Assembly: GCA_965215535.1 (NCBI GenBank)
Contig: OZ244063.1
Coordinates: forward strand, 1,488,001-1,552,000
Source: Bin94 sp965215535
GTDB lineage: Bacteria; Gemmatimonadota; Gemmatimonadetes; Longimicrobiales; Gaopeijiaceae
Length of the DNA: 64,000 bases
Direction: 5' to 3'
In this document: positions 1-9,002 of the stretch, piece after piece
How positions within the stretch are numbered: the first letter of the stretch is position 1
Layout: each line of letters starts with the position of its first letter
The notes under the pieces: model-generated
Told to the model about the DNA's origin: nothing
Databases searched by the model: none
Seen by the model: the letters and a program-made list of their open reading frames with translations, nothing else
Program-made: the position numbers and the translations under genes

Positions 1-1888
1 GGAGCCGTTCCTGAGCTTCGATCACCGCGTCGAGACTCTGGATCTCGGGGGCGAGGCCCAATGCCGCGTCCACCAGAAAGTCGCTCAGGAGTTCAAACCG
101 GTTCAGGTCGGCCAGGTATCCGGTGGCCAGCGTCCCCTCTAGCAGAGCGCGTCCCTCGAGACCGGCTTCCGGCGTGGTGAACTGTTCGTCGAGAGGCCGG
201 TTGAGCACCTGGTTGAGCGCCATCTCGGCGGCGGAGCGTCTTGCGAAGGCGTCGATCCGGTCGGCCCGTCTTCTGGCCAACTCGCTTTCGAGCCGAAGCC
301 GTTCGCCGGGGCCTGCCGCGCCGATGCGCTCCCGTTCGCGAGCCAGCCGGAGCGATGCCAGCGTCAGATTGAGGTTGTCCTGCTGCACCTGCTCGAGCGT
401 TTTGCTGCGCAGAACGTTCAGGTACACCTCGGCGGCTTCCAGCACGATGTCGAGTTCGAGCGCGGTCCGGTTCTGCTCACGCGATGCCTGGAAAAATCTC
501 TGAGCGGAAAGATTCGCATGCACTTCCTGCGAAAAGATCACCTGCCGGAGCGTCAGCTTTCCGTCGATGTTGTGCTGAGGGCTCAACCCGAAGGATGACT
601 CCGCGAGATCCCTGGATATCGTCGCGCCCGTCAGGGCCGCTTCGATGTCTGGAAGCAGGCCGGCCCGCGCCAACCGCACATCCTCGGCACCCGCCAGCAC
701 CTCCTGATCCTCCATCGCAAGTCCCAGATTGGCGGCCAGCGCCTCCTCCATCGCGCTCTGGAGCGTCACGCTCCGTCCTGTATCGTCGGGAGTCTCGAAG
801 AGGCGCCGGGCCTCCAGGAGCGCTCCCAGCGGCGGAAGAACGTCCAGCTCCCGCACGGTGCGCATGTTCACCACCAACTCCTCTCCCGGCGCAAGGGTGA
901 CCGCCAGCGCGCCCGCTTCGTCACCCAGCAGGATGCGGTAGGCGTTGAGCGCAATCCGTCGTGCCAGCCGCGGGAGGTCGATCGATCCCAGCGATGCCAT
1001 GATGCCTGCGGCCACATCGTCGGAGGACCACGAGAAGGAGGGCAGGCGGCGGGTCGCGAGACCCTGGGCCAGGAGTTCGAACTCGCCCGGGCGCATGCGA
1101 GTGAGCGGCGCAACGTAGACCGCCTCGGCATTGGCGGGAAGATGGTCGAGACCGCTCGCCGCCGTCGCACCCACCGGCACGGGCTCAAGCGCAATCCCCA
1201 GCTCCGCCGCCGTGCGGCGAAGTTCGTCCACAAAAGCTGCAAAGGTCATCGCCACCGCCTCGTCCATCAGGATGGCCAACCGGTCGAAGTTCGCGAGTTC
1301 ACGGAACCTGAGCAGATCGCGCACCACTGGCCCCGGCGCAGGCGGGGCGACGTAGGTGAGGTTCGTCACGCCGCTGGCACCATCGCGTTCCGGAAACCCC
1401 TGAAGACGCGCGTCGAAGACCGAGGCCGCGATGACCGGCTTCGGCCAGGGCGCCCCGCGGACGGCCACCTCTGACGAGAGCAGGCCCTGAGTGACGATGA
1501 TCGCGACCTCGTCGTCGGCAACCAGCCTTTCCAGTGCCTCTGTGACCCCCGACGCCATGCCGTCCGTGGTGACGACGAGCTCCTCCGGAAACCGGACATC
1601 GAAGTCGTCGCGCGCCAGCGCCAGCAACTCCCGCCGGATCAGTGCGCGGACCTCCTCGGTGAAGGGATCAATCTCGTCGGTGACAAAGGCGATCCGAACG
1701 ACCGGCGCACTCCCCGGCTCCTGAGCTTCGAGGGCATGCGCAGGCGCTTCAAGCACAAGGGCCATGCTCGCAAGCAACGGGAGAACATGCAGGTGTCTGA
1801 AGATGGGTATCGAGGATCTGGCTGTCATTGAGCGGATGGCATCCTTGATGTGGGGTTTGACCGGCTTGTCTGTGCCTGACGGCTCCAT
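1..1888 (-). CDS. TolC-family outer membrane protein with N-terminal substrate-binding-like domain (partial)
   Basis: The reading frame is open to the left edge, so the C-terminus is missing. From the ATG at 1888 there is a basic N-terminus, a hydrophobic signal segment ending near APAHA, then about 260 residues resembling periplasmic sugar/ABC-type binding folds (VVRIAFVTDEIDPF; VAIIVTQGLLSSEV; DRLAILMDEAVAMTF). A linker leads to a TolC-like alpha-helical region starting near VTLQSAMEEALAANLGLAM and continuing through LDIVLEAAEVYLNVLRSKT. TolC proteins are outer-membrane exit ducts; the fused binding-like domain is an unusual addition and may sense or present cargo (inference). AGGA lies 7 nt before the 1888 start. 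An alternative ATG at 1828 would give a shorter leader before the same signal peptide. It is oriented like the envelope cluster upstream but separated from it by about 250 bp in which I see no gene. Confidence 0.8.
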   Translation of the reverse strand, partial: MEPSGTDKPVKPHIKDAIRSMTARSSIPIFRHLHVLPLLASMALVLEAPAHALEAQEPGSAPVVRIAFVTDEIDPFTEEVRALIRRELLALARDDFDVRFPEELVVTTDGMASGVTEALERLVADDEVAIIVTQGLLSSEVAVRGAPWPKPVIAASVFDARLQGFPERDGASGVTNLTYVAPPAPGPVVRDLLRFRELANFDRLAILMDEAVAMTFAAFVDELRRTAAELGIALEPVPVGATAASGLDHLPANAEAVYVAPLTRMRPGEFELLAQGLATRRLPSFSWSSDDVAAGIMASLGSIDLPRLARRIALNAYRILLGDEAGALAVTLAPGEELVVNMRTVRELDVLPPLGALLEARRLFETPDDTGRSVTLQSAMEEALAANLGLAMEDQEVLAGAEDVRLARAGLLPDIEAALTGATISRDLAESSFGLSPQHNIDGKLTLRQVIFSQEVHANLSAQRFFQASREQNRTALELDIVLEAAEVYLNVLRSKTLEQVQQDNLNLTLASLRLARERERIGAAGPGERLRLESELARRRADRIDAFARRSAAEMALNQVLNRPLDEQFTTPEAGLEGRALLEGTLATGYLADLNRFELLSDFLVDAALGLAPEIQSLDAVIEAQERL

Positions 1889-2144
1889 TTCCCGATCCTG
1901 GCGCGGGGGTTCGACAAGGTCGGTCTGCGCGCCGTTGCGAAGATCAATTTACTCCGAACTCGAAGGACTGTGTAGCTGTTGCACTGACTATAGGTGACCG
2001 CCGATTCCCGTGCGTTATGAAAGGGAATGACCTGAACCTTTCGTATCTGATTGAATGGGTTCTCTACAGGATTGTTTCGCAAGGGACTGCGCGCCACCGG
2101 GCAGGCAAGGCTGGCGCGTCGGGACAGGGAGCGGATACCGCCCG

Positions 2145-2693
2145 TCAGATGATCATCTTGACGGCCAGGAGCGCAAAGGCCGCCAGGGCGCCAAGCAGGG
2201 CTTCCCATTCACGATTGCTCCGGTAGCGAGCCAGGGTGAAGGGGACGGGAGGGGAGTCGGGGACACGGTAGCGGAGGGGGGGCGCGATCCGGGGCAAGAG
2301 CGCGGGGACTGCCTTGCGGTAATGGCGGTAGCGATCGCCGAATCGTTCCGCCAGCGATTCATCTTCGGCGACGATGGCCGCCCGGTAGATGAGGAGGAAG
2401 AGCGCAACGAAGAGGAGGCCGGGCCAGAGGGTTGCCGCAGCCAGCCACCCCCCGAGGCCAATGACGAGGGTGCCCAGGTAGAGCGGATTGCGGGTGAGGG
2501 CGTAGGGTCCGGTCGTGGCCAGATCGCGATCCTTGGCAAGGATGCCCGCCGCCCATCCGCGGATTGCCAGCCCAACCAGAACGACCGCTCCCCCGGCCAG
2601 GAGCGACTGCGGGGTCGGTTCGGCCAGCCACCAGGTCGCGATGCCAAGGATCCAGCCCGCGCGCAGACGGGTCTTGCGGTGGGCCGCTCTCAG
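2145..2693 (-). CDS. isoprenylcysteine carboxyl methyltransferase-like membrane protein
   Basis: About 182 residues with several hydrophobic segments (LRAGWILGIATWWL; GGAVVLVGLAIRGWAAG; LVIGLGGWLAAATLW; LLFVALFLLIYRAAI). The core motif TGPYALTRNPLYLG followed by EDESLAERFGDRYRHYRK is characteristic of the ICMT/PEMT methyltransferase superfamily, which methylates lipids or protein termini at the membrane using SAM. No ATG, GTG or TTG exists in this frame between an upstream in-frame stop and the first membrane helix. The most plausible start is the CTG at 2693-2691, which overlaps the stop codon of the preceding DUF3108 gene and could be read by translational coupling. A sequencing error or a frameshift fusion with the upstream gene are alternatives. 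The substrate is unknown. Confidence 0.65.
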   Translation of the reverse strand: MRAAHRKTRLRAGWILGIATWWLAEPTPQSLLAGGAVVLVGLAIRGWAAGILAKDRDLATTGPYALTRNPLYLGTLVIGLGGWLAAATLWPGLLFVALFLLIYRAAIVAEDESLAERFGDRYRHYRKAVPALLPRIAPPLRYRVPDSPPVPFTLARYRSNREWEALLGALAAFALLAVKMII

Positions 2694-3538
2694 CGTTCGG
2701 GGGCTCCCGATGGCATTCCGGGCACAACCGATTCCAGGAACATCTCCAGCGTGGGATAAAAGAACCCGGGATCGGCCCGCATATAGACAACCAGGCGGCG
2801 CTCGTCATCGGAGATGTGAATTTCGGCCTCGCTGCCGCTCCCGAAGAGATTGTTTCCGGGAATGATCGGCTGCACCACGATGGTGTTGAAGACGCCGGCC
2901 GGAACCTCGATCCGATCGCGGCGCAGCACCTTCAGCACAACCGGATTGCCATCGTCCTTGAAGTAGCGGTTGAGGGTGTGGATTTCGCCGATCCGGAGCG
3001 GCATGGCGCGGGCGAAGTAGAGAAAGGAGAGGTCGTCGAGGGGAAGCGCGGTCGGCAGGGCCCAGGTTGTGTCATGGTCGAGGCGGTGAACAAGGCGCTG
3101 CTCGGGAAAGAAGTCGTAGGCGCGGTAACGCTGATTGCCTGCGGTGTTCTGGCGCTTGATGAAGCGACGCGAGACGAGGGTTTCGGAATCGATCCAGCTC
3201 GAGAGGGTGTCGTTCATGCCGATTCCCAGGGCGCTTCCGCGAATTTTCCAGGTTACGGGCCAGGTCTGGAAGCCATTGACCTCTTCAACGTCGCCGATCG
3301 TCATCAGCGCTTCGCCACCCCCCAGGATGCTGGCGCGCAGGCGGTAGCGCAGCTCTTCGCCGGGACCGAAGGGAATGTCGGTCATGCGGTTGCTCCGGGT
3401 TTTCAGCGTATCGAGAACGAGCAGATCGCTCTGGGCGCGCGCGTCGCCGGGCAGGATGGCCATCAGCGCCAGTGCCACCACAAGCACCTGGCCCCACATC
3501 CTGCAGATGCGCAGCGAGCGGCGTCCAACATTACCCAT
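2690..3538 (-). CDS. DUF3108 domain-containing exported protein
   Basis: About 282 residues. The N-terminus is basic, followed by a hydrophobic stretch (GQVLVVALALMAILPG) and an ARAQ cleavage site, so the product is predicted to be exported. The mature part contains the DUF3108 signature: an opening beta-strand (FGPGEELRYRLRASILGG), the WIDSETLVSRRFIK strand pair, and the late YMRADPGFFYPTLEMFL segment. DUF3108 proteins are periplasmic or outer-membrane beta-rich proteins of unknown biochemical role. I chose the ATG at 3538 because it gives the signal peptide directly and overlaps the upstream glycosyltransferase stop by 8 nt, as expected in a coupled operon; a longer frame upstream would run inside that gene. 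Confidence 0.8.
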   Translation of the reverse strand: MGNVGRRSLRICRMWGQVLVVALALMAILPGDARAQSDLLVLDTLKTRSNRMTDIPFGPGEELRYRLRASILGGGEALMTIGDVEEVNGFQTWPVTWKIRGSALGIGMNDTLSSWIDSETLVSRRFIKRQNTAGNQRYRAYDFFPEQRLVHRLDHDTTWALPTALPLDDLSFLYFARAMPLRIGEIHTLNRYFKDDGNPVVLKVLRRDRIEVPAGVFNTIVVQPIIPGNNLFGSGSEAEIHISDDERRLVVYMRADPGFFYPTLEMFLESVVPGMPSGAPER

Positions 3539-4262
3539 GAGCAGCCAGCCGACGCAGATGGAGAACTTGCCGCAGCGTGCGGAGAAGCCGGATGCGCGAC
3601 GACCGGGTGCGAATGTCGTAGCGGCACTCGAAGGGGATCGTTTCGACGCGCCGGGCGTGCGGACGGAGAAGACGGGCCAGCTCGACATTGGCGGCCCAGC
3701 CATCGGTATGGAGGAGCGGACGGTCGCCGAGGGAGCGGATCGCCTTTCGGAGCACGGCCACGCGCAGGGTGCGGAAGCCCTGCAGATCGCCCCGGGCGGG
3801 GGTTGCGATCAGACGCCCCAGCCACCGCGCCAGGCGCGCCGTACGGACGGGAAGTCTGGAGCTGTCTGCGGATTCGGTGCGCTCCACCGGGTCGCCCAGA
3901 ACGATGTCGGCTCCCCCCTCGAAGGTGCGAACCATGGTACGCAGATGGTCGGGGTGCTCGGTAAAATCGGCCTGCATGGTGACGATCGCATCGCGCCGGG
4001 CATACTTGGAGAAGCGTTCGGCCTCGCGCAGCAGCGCCTCCAGGGTACGGCCGTATCCGAGGGGCTCGCTGTGGTGCAGAATGGTGAGCGGCATCACCCT
4101 CCGGTAGCGGTCGAGGAGGCCGGCGGTGCCGTCGCGGGAGCCGTCGTCGAGGACGAAAACGTGGAAGTCGCGCCGCATTTCGGTCATGACCTGGCGGATC
4201 TTCCAGAGGAGGACGCCGATGGTGCGCTCTTCGTCGCGGCTGGGAATGCAGATCAGGTACAT
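3531..4262 (-). CDS. family 2 glycosyltransferase
   Basis: 243 residues beginning MYLICIPSRDEERTIG, the typical first strand and nucleotide-sugar loop of GT-A fold family 2 enzymes. The DDGSRDGT motif near residues 39-46 and MQADFTEHPDHL near residue 97 correspond to the nucleotide and metal binding region of the polyprenol-phosphate mannose synthase-like branch. No membrane segment is evident, so the enzyme is probably cytoplasmic or peripheral. It sits in a minus-strand run with an LpxL-like acyltransferase and an MsbA-like exporter, which suggests a role in glycolipid or LPS-type envelope synthesis (inference). The sugar donor and acceptor cannot be read from the sequence. Confidence 0.85.
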   Translation of the reverse strand: MYLICIPSRDEERTIGVLLWKIRQVMTEMRRDFHVFVLDDGSRDGTAGLLDRYRRVMPLTILHHSEPLGYGRTLEALLREAERFSKYARRDAIVTMQADFTEHPDHLRTMVRTFEGGADIVLGDPVERTESADSSRLPVRTARLARWLGRLIATPARGDLQGFRTLRVAVLRKAIRSLGDRPLLHTDGWAANVELARLLRPHARRVETIPFECRYDIRTRSSRIRLLRTLRQVLHLRRLAAHG

Positions 4263-4391
4263 GACGGGAAAGCTAACGATCGCGCGGCGAACACACCGGG
4301 CGGGGCGCGCAGCCGAAGATGATCGCCAACAAATCGGAAGGGATGTCGAGCCGGTGCCGGGAGTGGCGGGGCGCCGTGTATCTGCGGGCCG

Positions 4392-5381
4392 TCAGGTGGA
4401 TGGGGGACCGGGGGGCGGGGCGACAGCGACCGGGGGTGGCGTCTTCCAGCGGCGATGATGCCATAGATATTGCTCCGGATGGGTGCGGACCCAGTGTTCG
4501 ATGCGGGTTGTGAAGCTCTGGGTAATCGCTGCAGCCATCTCATCGCGGCCACCCCCCCGGGGCGTGTCAACCGGGAGCTGCCCGGCAAGGGGTTCGAGGT
4601 GAACCGTGTAGCGCGGTCGCCACCCCGGTTCGCGAATCACGATCAGGGTAATGATGAGCGCCCCCGCGCGCATGCCGAGCACGGCCGGGCCACGGGCGGT
4701 CGATGCGGGGCGTCCGAAGAAGTGCGTAAAGATGCCGGCGCTGCGCGCATCCTGATCGCCGGTGATGCCGATCACGCGGCCGGCGCCGAGCGCACGGAGG
4801 ACTCCCCGGGGCGCCTCGCCACGCGGAATGATGCCGACGCCCAGACGTTCGCGGGCGCCTGTGAGGTAGCGGTCGAAGCGCGCATTGCGCTGCCGCGCCA
4901 CGACGATGTCCATGGGGTAGCCGTGCGCGGCCACCGCAGCTCCCGCCATCTCCCAGTTTCCCAGGTGGGCGCTCACCGCCACCACCCCGCGTCCCTCGCG
5001 GACCGCCGCCCGCAGCAGCTCTTCGCCCCGCAGGGTGGTGCGTTTGCGCAGCGCGGCCCGGGTCATGCCGGCCATGCGGAAGGTAGCGACGGCTTCGCGA
5101 CCGAAGTGTGTGTAGGAACGGCGGGCCACCGCTCCTCGCCAGCTCTCGCTGCGCTCGGGGAATGCGATCCGCAGATGCTCTTCGACAACCCCCCAGCGCG
5201 GTCGCCCCACCCGGGCTGCCACCCACCCGATCGCGGCTCCCACCCTGTCAGCCAGCGCCTCGGGGAGAATCGCGCAGAGCGCCGCAACAGCGCGCAGACA
5301 TCCGTACTCGATCCGGTGCCTCCAGGAACGGCGCAGTCGTCGCGTCTCCGGTCGCGCGGTCACTGCGGAGCGTCGCCTCAT
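4392..5381 (-). CDS. LpxL/HtrB-type lysophospholipid (lipid A) acyltransferase
   Basis: 329 residues. The HX4E catalytic motif is visible as SAHLGNWEMAG, followed by the RQRNARFDRYL and RGEAPRGVLRAL blocks and the C-terminal YLWHHRRWKT signature of late lipid A acyltransferases. These inner-membrane enzymes add secondary acyl chains to lipid A or related lipids from acyl-ACP. The N-terminal region (YGCLRAVAALCAILPEALADR) is the usual membrane anchor. The ATG overlaps the stop of the ABC exporter gene by 4 nt (ATGA), so the two are translationally coupled, and the pairing with a lipid flippase is functionally coherent. About 130 bp without a gene follows before the glycosyltransferase. The proline-rich tail after WKT is not part of the family core. 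Confidence 0.88.
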   Translation of the reverse strand: MRRRSAVTARPETRRLRRSWRHRIEYGCLRAVAALCAILPEALADRVGAAIGWVAARVGRPRWGVVEEHLRIAFPERSESWRGAVARRSYTHFGREAVATFRMAGMTRAALRKRTTLRGEELLRAAVREGRGVVAVSAHLGNWEMAGAAVAAHGYPMDIVVARQRNARFDRYLTGARERLGVGIIPRGEAPRGVLRALGAGRVIGITGDQDARSAGIFTHFFGRPASTARGPAVLGMRAGALIITLIVIREPGWRPRYTVHLEPLAGQLPVDTPRGGGRDEMAAAITQSFTTRIEHWVRTHPEQYLWHHRRWKTPPPVAVAPPPGPPST

Positions 5382-7453
5382 CGGGGATGCAATCCCTGCA
5401 GACGACGGTACAGTCCGCCCTGCGCCATCAGCTCGGCGTGCGTTCCCTGCTGTCTGATTCGCCCATCCTCCACAACCAGAATCCGATCGGCCCGCTGAAT
5501 GGTCGAGAGGCGGTGCGCAATCACGAATACCGTACGGCCGACAATCAACCTCTCGATTGCCGCCTGCACCAGGCGCTCCGACTCCGAATCCAGCGCGCTT
5601 GTCGCCTCGTCGAGGATCAGGATCGGGGGATCGCGAAAGATGGCGCGGGCAATGGCAATGCGCTGCCTCTGTCCGCCCGAGAGCGTTGCGCCCCGCTCGC
5701 CGATCACCGTGTCATATCCGTCGGGCAACACACGGATAAAGTCATGCGCATGGGCTGTGCGGGCCGCCGTCTCGATTCTGTCGAGGGAGGCCGGGCCATT
5801 TCCGTAGGCAATGTTGGCACGCACGGTGTCGTGGAAAAGGATCGAGTCCTGCGAAACGATGCCCAGGGCCGCCCGCAACGAACGAATGCTGTAATCGCGG
5901 ATATCCGTGCCATCGATCTCGACCGCGCCTGCCGAGGGTTCGAAGAAGCGCCCCAGCAGATCGACGATCGAGGTTTTGCCGGCGCCGCTGGGACCGGTAA
6001 TCGCCAGGATCGAGCCGGCTGGAACCCGGAAGTCGATCTCTTGCAGAACGGGCCGCCCCGGATGGTACTCGAGCGAGACCTTGCGGAAGCGGATTTCGCG
6101 CTGCACCCCGGCGAAGGGACGCGCCTGGGGCCGGTCGCGAATTTCGGCGGGGGCATCGATGAATTCGAAGATGCGCTCTGCCGCCACCAGACCGGGCTGC
6201 ACCAGGGCGGGCAGCTTGCTCAGATACTTGACCGGTGCGTAGAGGCGGGTCGAGAGCAGGATGAAGCCGAGAAAGTACTCGCCGCTCAGCGTTTCCTCGA
6301 CAACCACCAGGTGGGCCCCGTACCAGAGGAGGAAGGCGGTGCCGAACGCAACCAGGATCTCGGTCATGGGGCCGGCCAGGGCGCGCAGACGCACGGTGCG
6401 CATGAAGATGCGGAAGTAGTCGCCGGTGAGTGTCGCAAAGCGCCGCAGCTCGGTGGCCTCGGCCGAAGCCGACTTGACCATTCGCACCCCCGCAACCGTC
6501 TCCTGGATCTGCGCGTTGACCTCGCCGGCCGCGTGCAGAATCATGCGATCGCCGCGCCGCAGCCGTCGCACAAGCGGTCCCCAGACGATCATGGTGGCCG
6601 GAACCACCAGGAAGGCGGCCGCAGTCAGCCGGACGGAGAGGAGCATCATGCCGGTGAGCGCCGAGGCGAAGAGCAGGATCGAGGAGAGCGTCCTGATCAG
6701 CTCGGCTGTCACCAGGGTTCGCAGTTGCTCGACGTCGTGAGTGAGACGCGAGATGATCTGACCGGTGCGCACGCGCGCAAAGAAGGCAAGATCAAGACGC
6801 AGAAGATGACCAAAAACGGTGCGGCGAAGGTCGCGCATGACGCCCTGTTCGACGCGGGCCGAGAGGCAGGAGCGCGCAAAGTCGGCGGCGCTGCGCAGAA
6901 CGATCAGGAGAATGATCAGGACAATGATTCCCATGACCACCGCCTGCGGATCGCCCTCCAGATCGACGAAGCGGCCGACGGTTGTCTCCAGAATGCGGCT
7001 CAGGCGGTCGGGGGAATCGGGGATGCCGGCTGTGGGCGTCGCGGCTGCCTCTGCTCCCCCCTGGGCGTCCCCCCCGAAGATCGTTCCGAGGAAGGGAACG
7101 AAGACCACGATCGAGAAGGCGTCGAGGGCCGCGAAGAGAACGCTTGCCAGCGCCGCCAGGAGAAGGGGCCACCGGTGAGGGACGAGGAGTGCCGCAACTC
7201 TTCGCAGAGGCGGGCGGGCGCCTGCACCACTCGCGGTTCTCGCGGTCCGCTCCGGCACCGCCGCATCTTCTGCCGCCACAGATCTGTCCTCAGCAGTCCG
7301 CAGACGGCGGCGGGCCCCCACCGGGGGCGGCGATGCGCCAGCCAGGCAACGCGCGCCAAATCCCCGCAAGGTTCGCGATTTCAGAGCGTAGCAGCGCTCC
7401 GGCCATTCGGTGCGTATCCACGAGCGTTCAGGGCCGCGGGCGCAGAACCGCAA
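5378..7453 (-). CDS. MsbA-type ABC exporter (fused membrane and ATPase domains)
   Basis: Up to 691 residues. After about 90 variable, arginine-rich residues come six transmembrane helices (for example LLLAALASVLFAALDAFSIV, VVMGIIVLIILLIVL, LTGMMLLSVRLTAAAFLVV), then a complete nucleotide-binding domain with Walker A (GPSGAGKTS), signature LSGGQRQRIAIARA, Walker B ILILDEATSALD and H-loop IAHRLST. Half-size exporters of this class flip lipid A-core or other lipids across the inner membrane as homodimers. The 5' end overlaps the PorX-like gene stop at 7428. The ATG at 7453 is the first in-frame start, but an internal GTG (around VAAEDAA or VPERTAR) would avoid the overlap and give a more normal N-terminus. 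The 3' end overlaps the acyltransferase start. Confidence 0.88.
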   Translation of the reverse strand: MRFCARGPERSWIRTEWPERCYALKSRTLRGFGARCLAGASPPPVGARRRLRTAEDRSVAAEDAAVPERTARTASGAGARPPLRRVAALLVPHRWPLLLAALASVLFAALDAFSIVVFVPFLGTIFGGDAQGGAEAAATPTAGIPDSPDRLSRILETTVGRFVDLEGDPQAVVMGIIVLIILLIVLRSAADFARSCLSARVEQGVMRDLRRTVFGHLLRLDLAFFARVRTGQIISRLTHDVEQLRTLVTAELIRTLSSILLFASALTGMMLLSVRLTAAAFLVVPATMIVWGPLVRRLRRGDRMILHAAGEVNAQIQETVAGVRMVKSASAEATELRRFATLTGDYFRIFMRTVRLRALAGPMTEILVAFGTAFLLWYGAHLVVVEETLSGEYFLGFILLSTRLYAPVKYLSKLPALVQPGLVAAERIFEFIDAPAEIRDRPQARPFAGVQREIRFRKVSLEYHPGRPVLQEIDFRVPAGSILAITGPSGAGKTSIVDLLGRFFEPSAGAVEIDGTDIRDYSIRSLRAALGIVSQDSILFHDTVRANIAYGNGPASLDRIETAARTAHAHDFIRVLPDGYDTVIGERGATLSGGQRQRIAIARAIFRDPPILILDEATSALDSESERLVQAAIERLIVGRTVFVIAHRLSTIQRADRILVVEDGRIRQQGTHAELMAQGGLYRRLQGLHPR

Positions 7454-8993
7454 CCGGCACGATCATCTCCTCGGGCGAGATTCCGCCGTGCAGAAAGGAG
7501 TTCCGGTAGCGACGCTGATACTCGCGCAACTTGGTCGGATAGACGAAGAAGTAGTCGTCCAGCGCAATGAGGCAGGTCATGGCCGACCTCGACCCCGGAA
7601 GGCGGAGATCCGCAAGGCGGGCGGTCTGCAGAGCCGAATCGGGATCGCGCAGGCGCAGATTGCCGCCGAATTTGTAGCGCAGATTCGTGCTGGCGCCACG
7701 CCGGGCATAGACGGTCGCGGGGCGGCGGCAGTGAATGCTGCCATGGTCGGTGGTGAAGACCACGCGGTGCCCCGCCGCAGCCGCCTCCTTCAGCACCGCA
7801 AAGATCGTCGAACGCTCGAACCAGGAGCGCGTCAACTGGCGGAGTGCGGCGGCGTCCCTGGCCACCTCCATGAGGATCGGCGATTCGGCGCGACCGTGCG
7901 TCATCAGATCCACAAAGTTGAAGACCAGCGCCACCACCGTTCCCTGCTTGCGGGTTGCGGCCCGGATCCGCGCCTGCACCTGCTCCGCCTTCCGGTCGGT
8001 GAAGACCTTTTCGTAGTGAACCGGCACATCGCGCCCCGTCAGGCGGCGCAACTGTTCGCGCAGCAGCCCCTCCTCGTGGGCATTCCGCGATCCCTCGTCG
8101 TCGCGCGTGTCCCACCACTCGGGGCGGATCGCGGCGATCCGGTCGGGAAAGAGACCCGAGAAGATGGCGTTGCGGGCATAGGGCGTGGCGGTCGGCAGAA
8201 TCGAATAGTGAAAGCTCTCGTGCACGTCGAAGTATTCGCCGAGAAGGGACGAGATCGCTCTCCACTGATCGAAGCGCATGCAATCCAGGATCACGAAGAA
8301 CACCGGCTCGCGCCCCAGGAGCGGCAGGAGGCGGCGCTCGACGACATCGACCGAGAGCTCGGGGCGGGTTCCCTGGCCGCGCATCCAGGCGGGGTAGTTG
8401 TGCACAACCCAGCGGCCGAAATCGTGGCGAAGATCTTCCTGGAGCGCCTCGACGGTATCGAGCAGACCGGTTTCGCCGGCATCCTCCAGCCGCAGATGCC
8501 AATCCACCAGATCGCGATAGACCCGGGCAAAGTCGCGGGCGCTAGACGCCTGTTCGCGCATGCGGGTCAGGATGGGCCACTGGGTGGCGAAGTCCTGGGC
8601 GGCGCGTTGCTGACGGATCGTCGAACCATCCAGAATCCGGGTCACCACCGAAAGCACCTGGCGCGGACTTGTGGGCTTGACGAGATAGTCCTCGACCTGG
8701 CGCCCGATCGCTTCGGTCATGGTGCCGTCCTCGTCGGACTTGGTGACCATGACGACACGGGCGTGCGGATCGTCGCGACGAATGAGCTGCAGGACCTCGA
8801 GACCGCGCCGGCCGGGCATCTGTTCATCGAGCAGAACCAGATCGTAGCTCTGCGTGCGGAGCAGGGTCAGGGCGTCGTCGCCATTGGTGATGCCTTCGAC
8901 CTGGTAGCCGCGCTGGCGCAGAAAGAGCAGGTGGGGGCGCAGCAGATCGATCTCGTCGTCCACCCAGAGAATTCGTTTCGATGCTCTTGGCAT
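7428..8993 (-). CDS. porX: PorX-like response regulator with PglZ/alkaline phosphatase-type domain
   Basis: 521 residues. Residues 7-125 form a CheY-like receiver: VDDE acidic pocket, phosphoacceptor Asp in LVLLDEQMPG, Thr/Ser in MVTKSDED, and Lys in DYLVKPTS. The remainder is a PglZ-type phosphatase-fold domain (FFVILDCMRFDQWRAI; TATPYARNAIFSGLFP; VVFTTDHGSIHC), which carries metal-binding Asp/His residues of the alkaline phosphatase superfamily. This is the architecture of PorX, the regulator of type IX secretion in Bacteroidota, where the PglZ-like domain is a zinc phosphodiesterase acting on nucleotides. No DNA-binding domain is present. It lies 9 bp after a TonB-like gene and before an MsbA-like exporter. 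Whether this organism has type IX secretion cannot be judged here. Confidence 0.85.
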   Translation of the reverse strand: MPRASKRILWVDDEIDLLRPHLLFLRQRGYQVEGITNGDDALTLLRTQSYDLVLLDEQMPGRRGLEVLQLIRRDDPHARVVMVTKSDEDGTMTEAIGRQVEDYLVKPTSPRQVLSVVTRILDGSTIRQQRAAQDFATQWPILTRMREQASSARDFARVYRDLVDWHLRLEDAGETGLLDTVEALQEDLRHDFGRWVVHNYPAWMRGQGTRPELSVDVVERRLLPLLGREPVFFVILDCMRFDQWRAISSLLGEYFDVHESFHYSILPTATPYARNAIFSGLFPDRIAAIRPEWWDTRDDEGSRNAHEEGLLREQLRRLTGRDVPVHYEKVFTDRKAEQVQARIRAATRKQGTVVALVFNFVDLMTHGRAESPILMEVARDAAALRQLTRSWFERSTIFAVLKEAAAAGHRVVFTTDHGSIHCRRPATVYARRGASTNLRYKFGGNLRLRDPDSALQTARLADLRLPGSRSAMTCLIALDDYFFVYPTKLREYQRRYRNSFLHGGISPEEMIVPVAVLRPRP

Positions 8994-9002
8994 GAATGCG
9001 TC

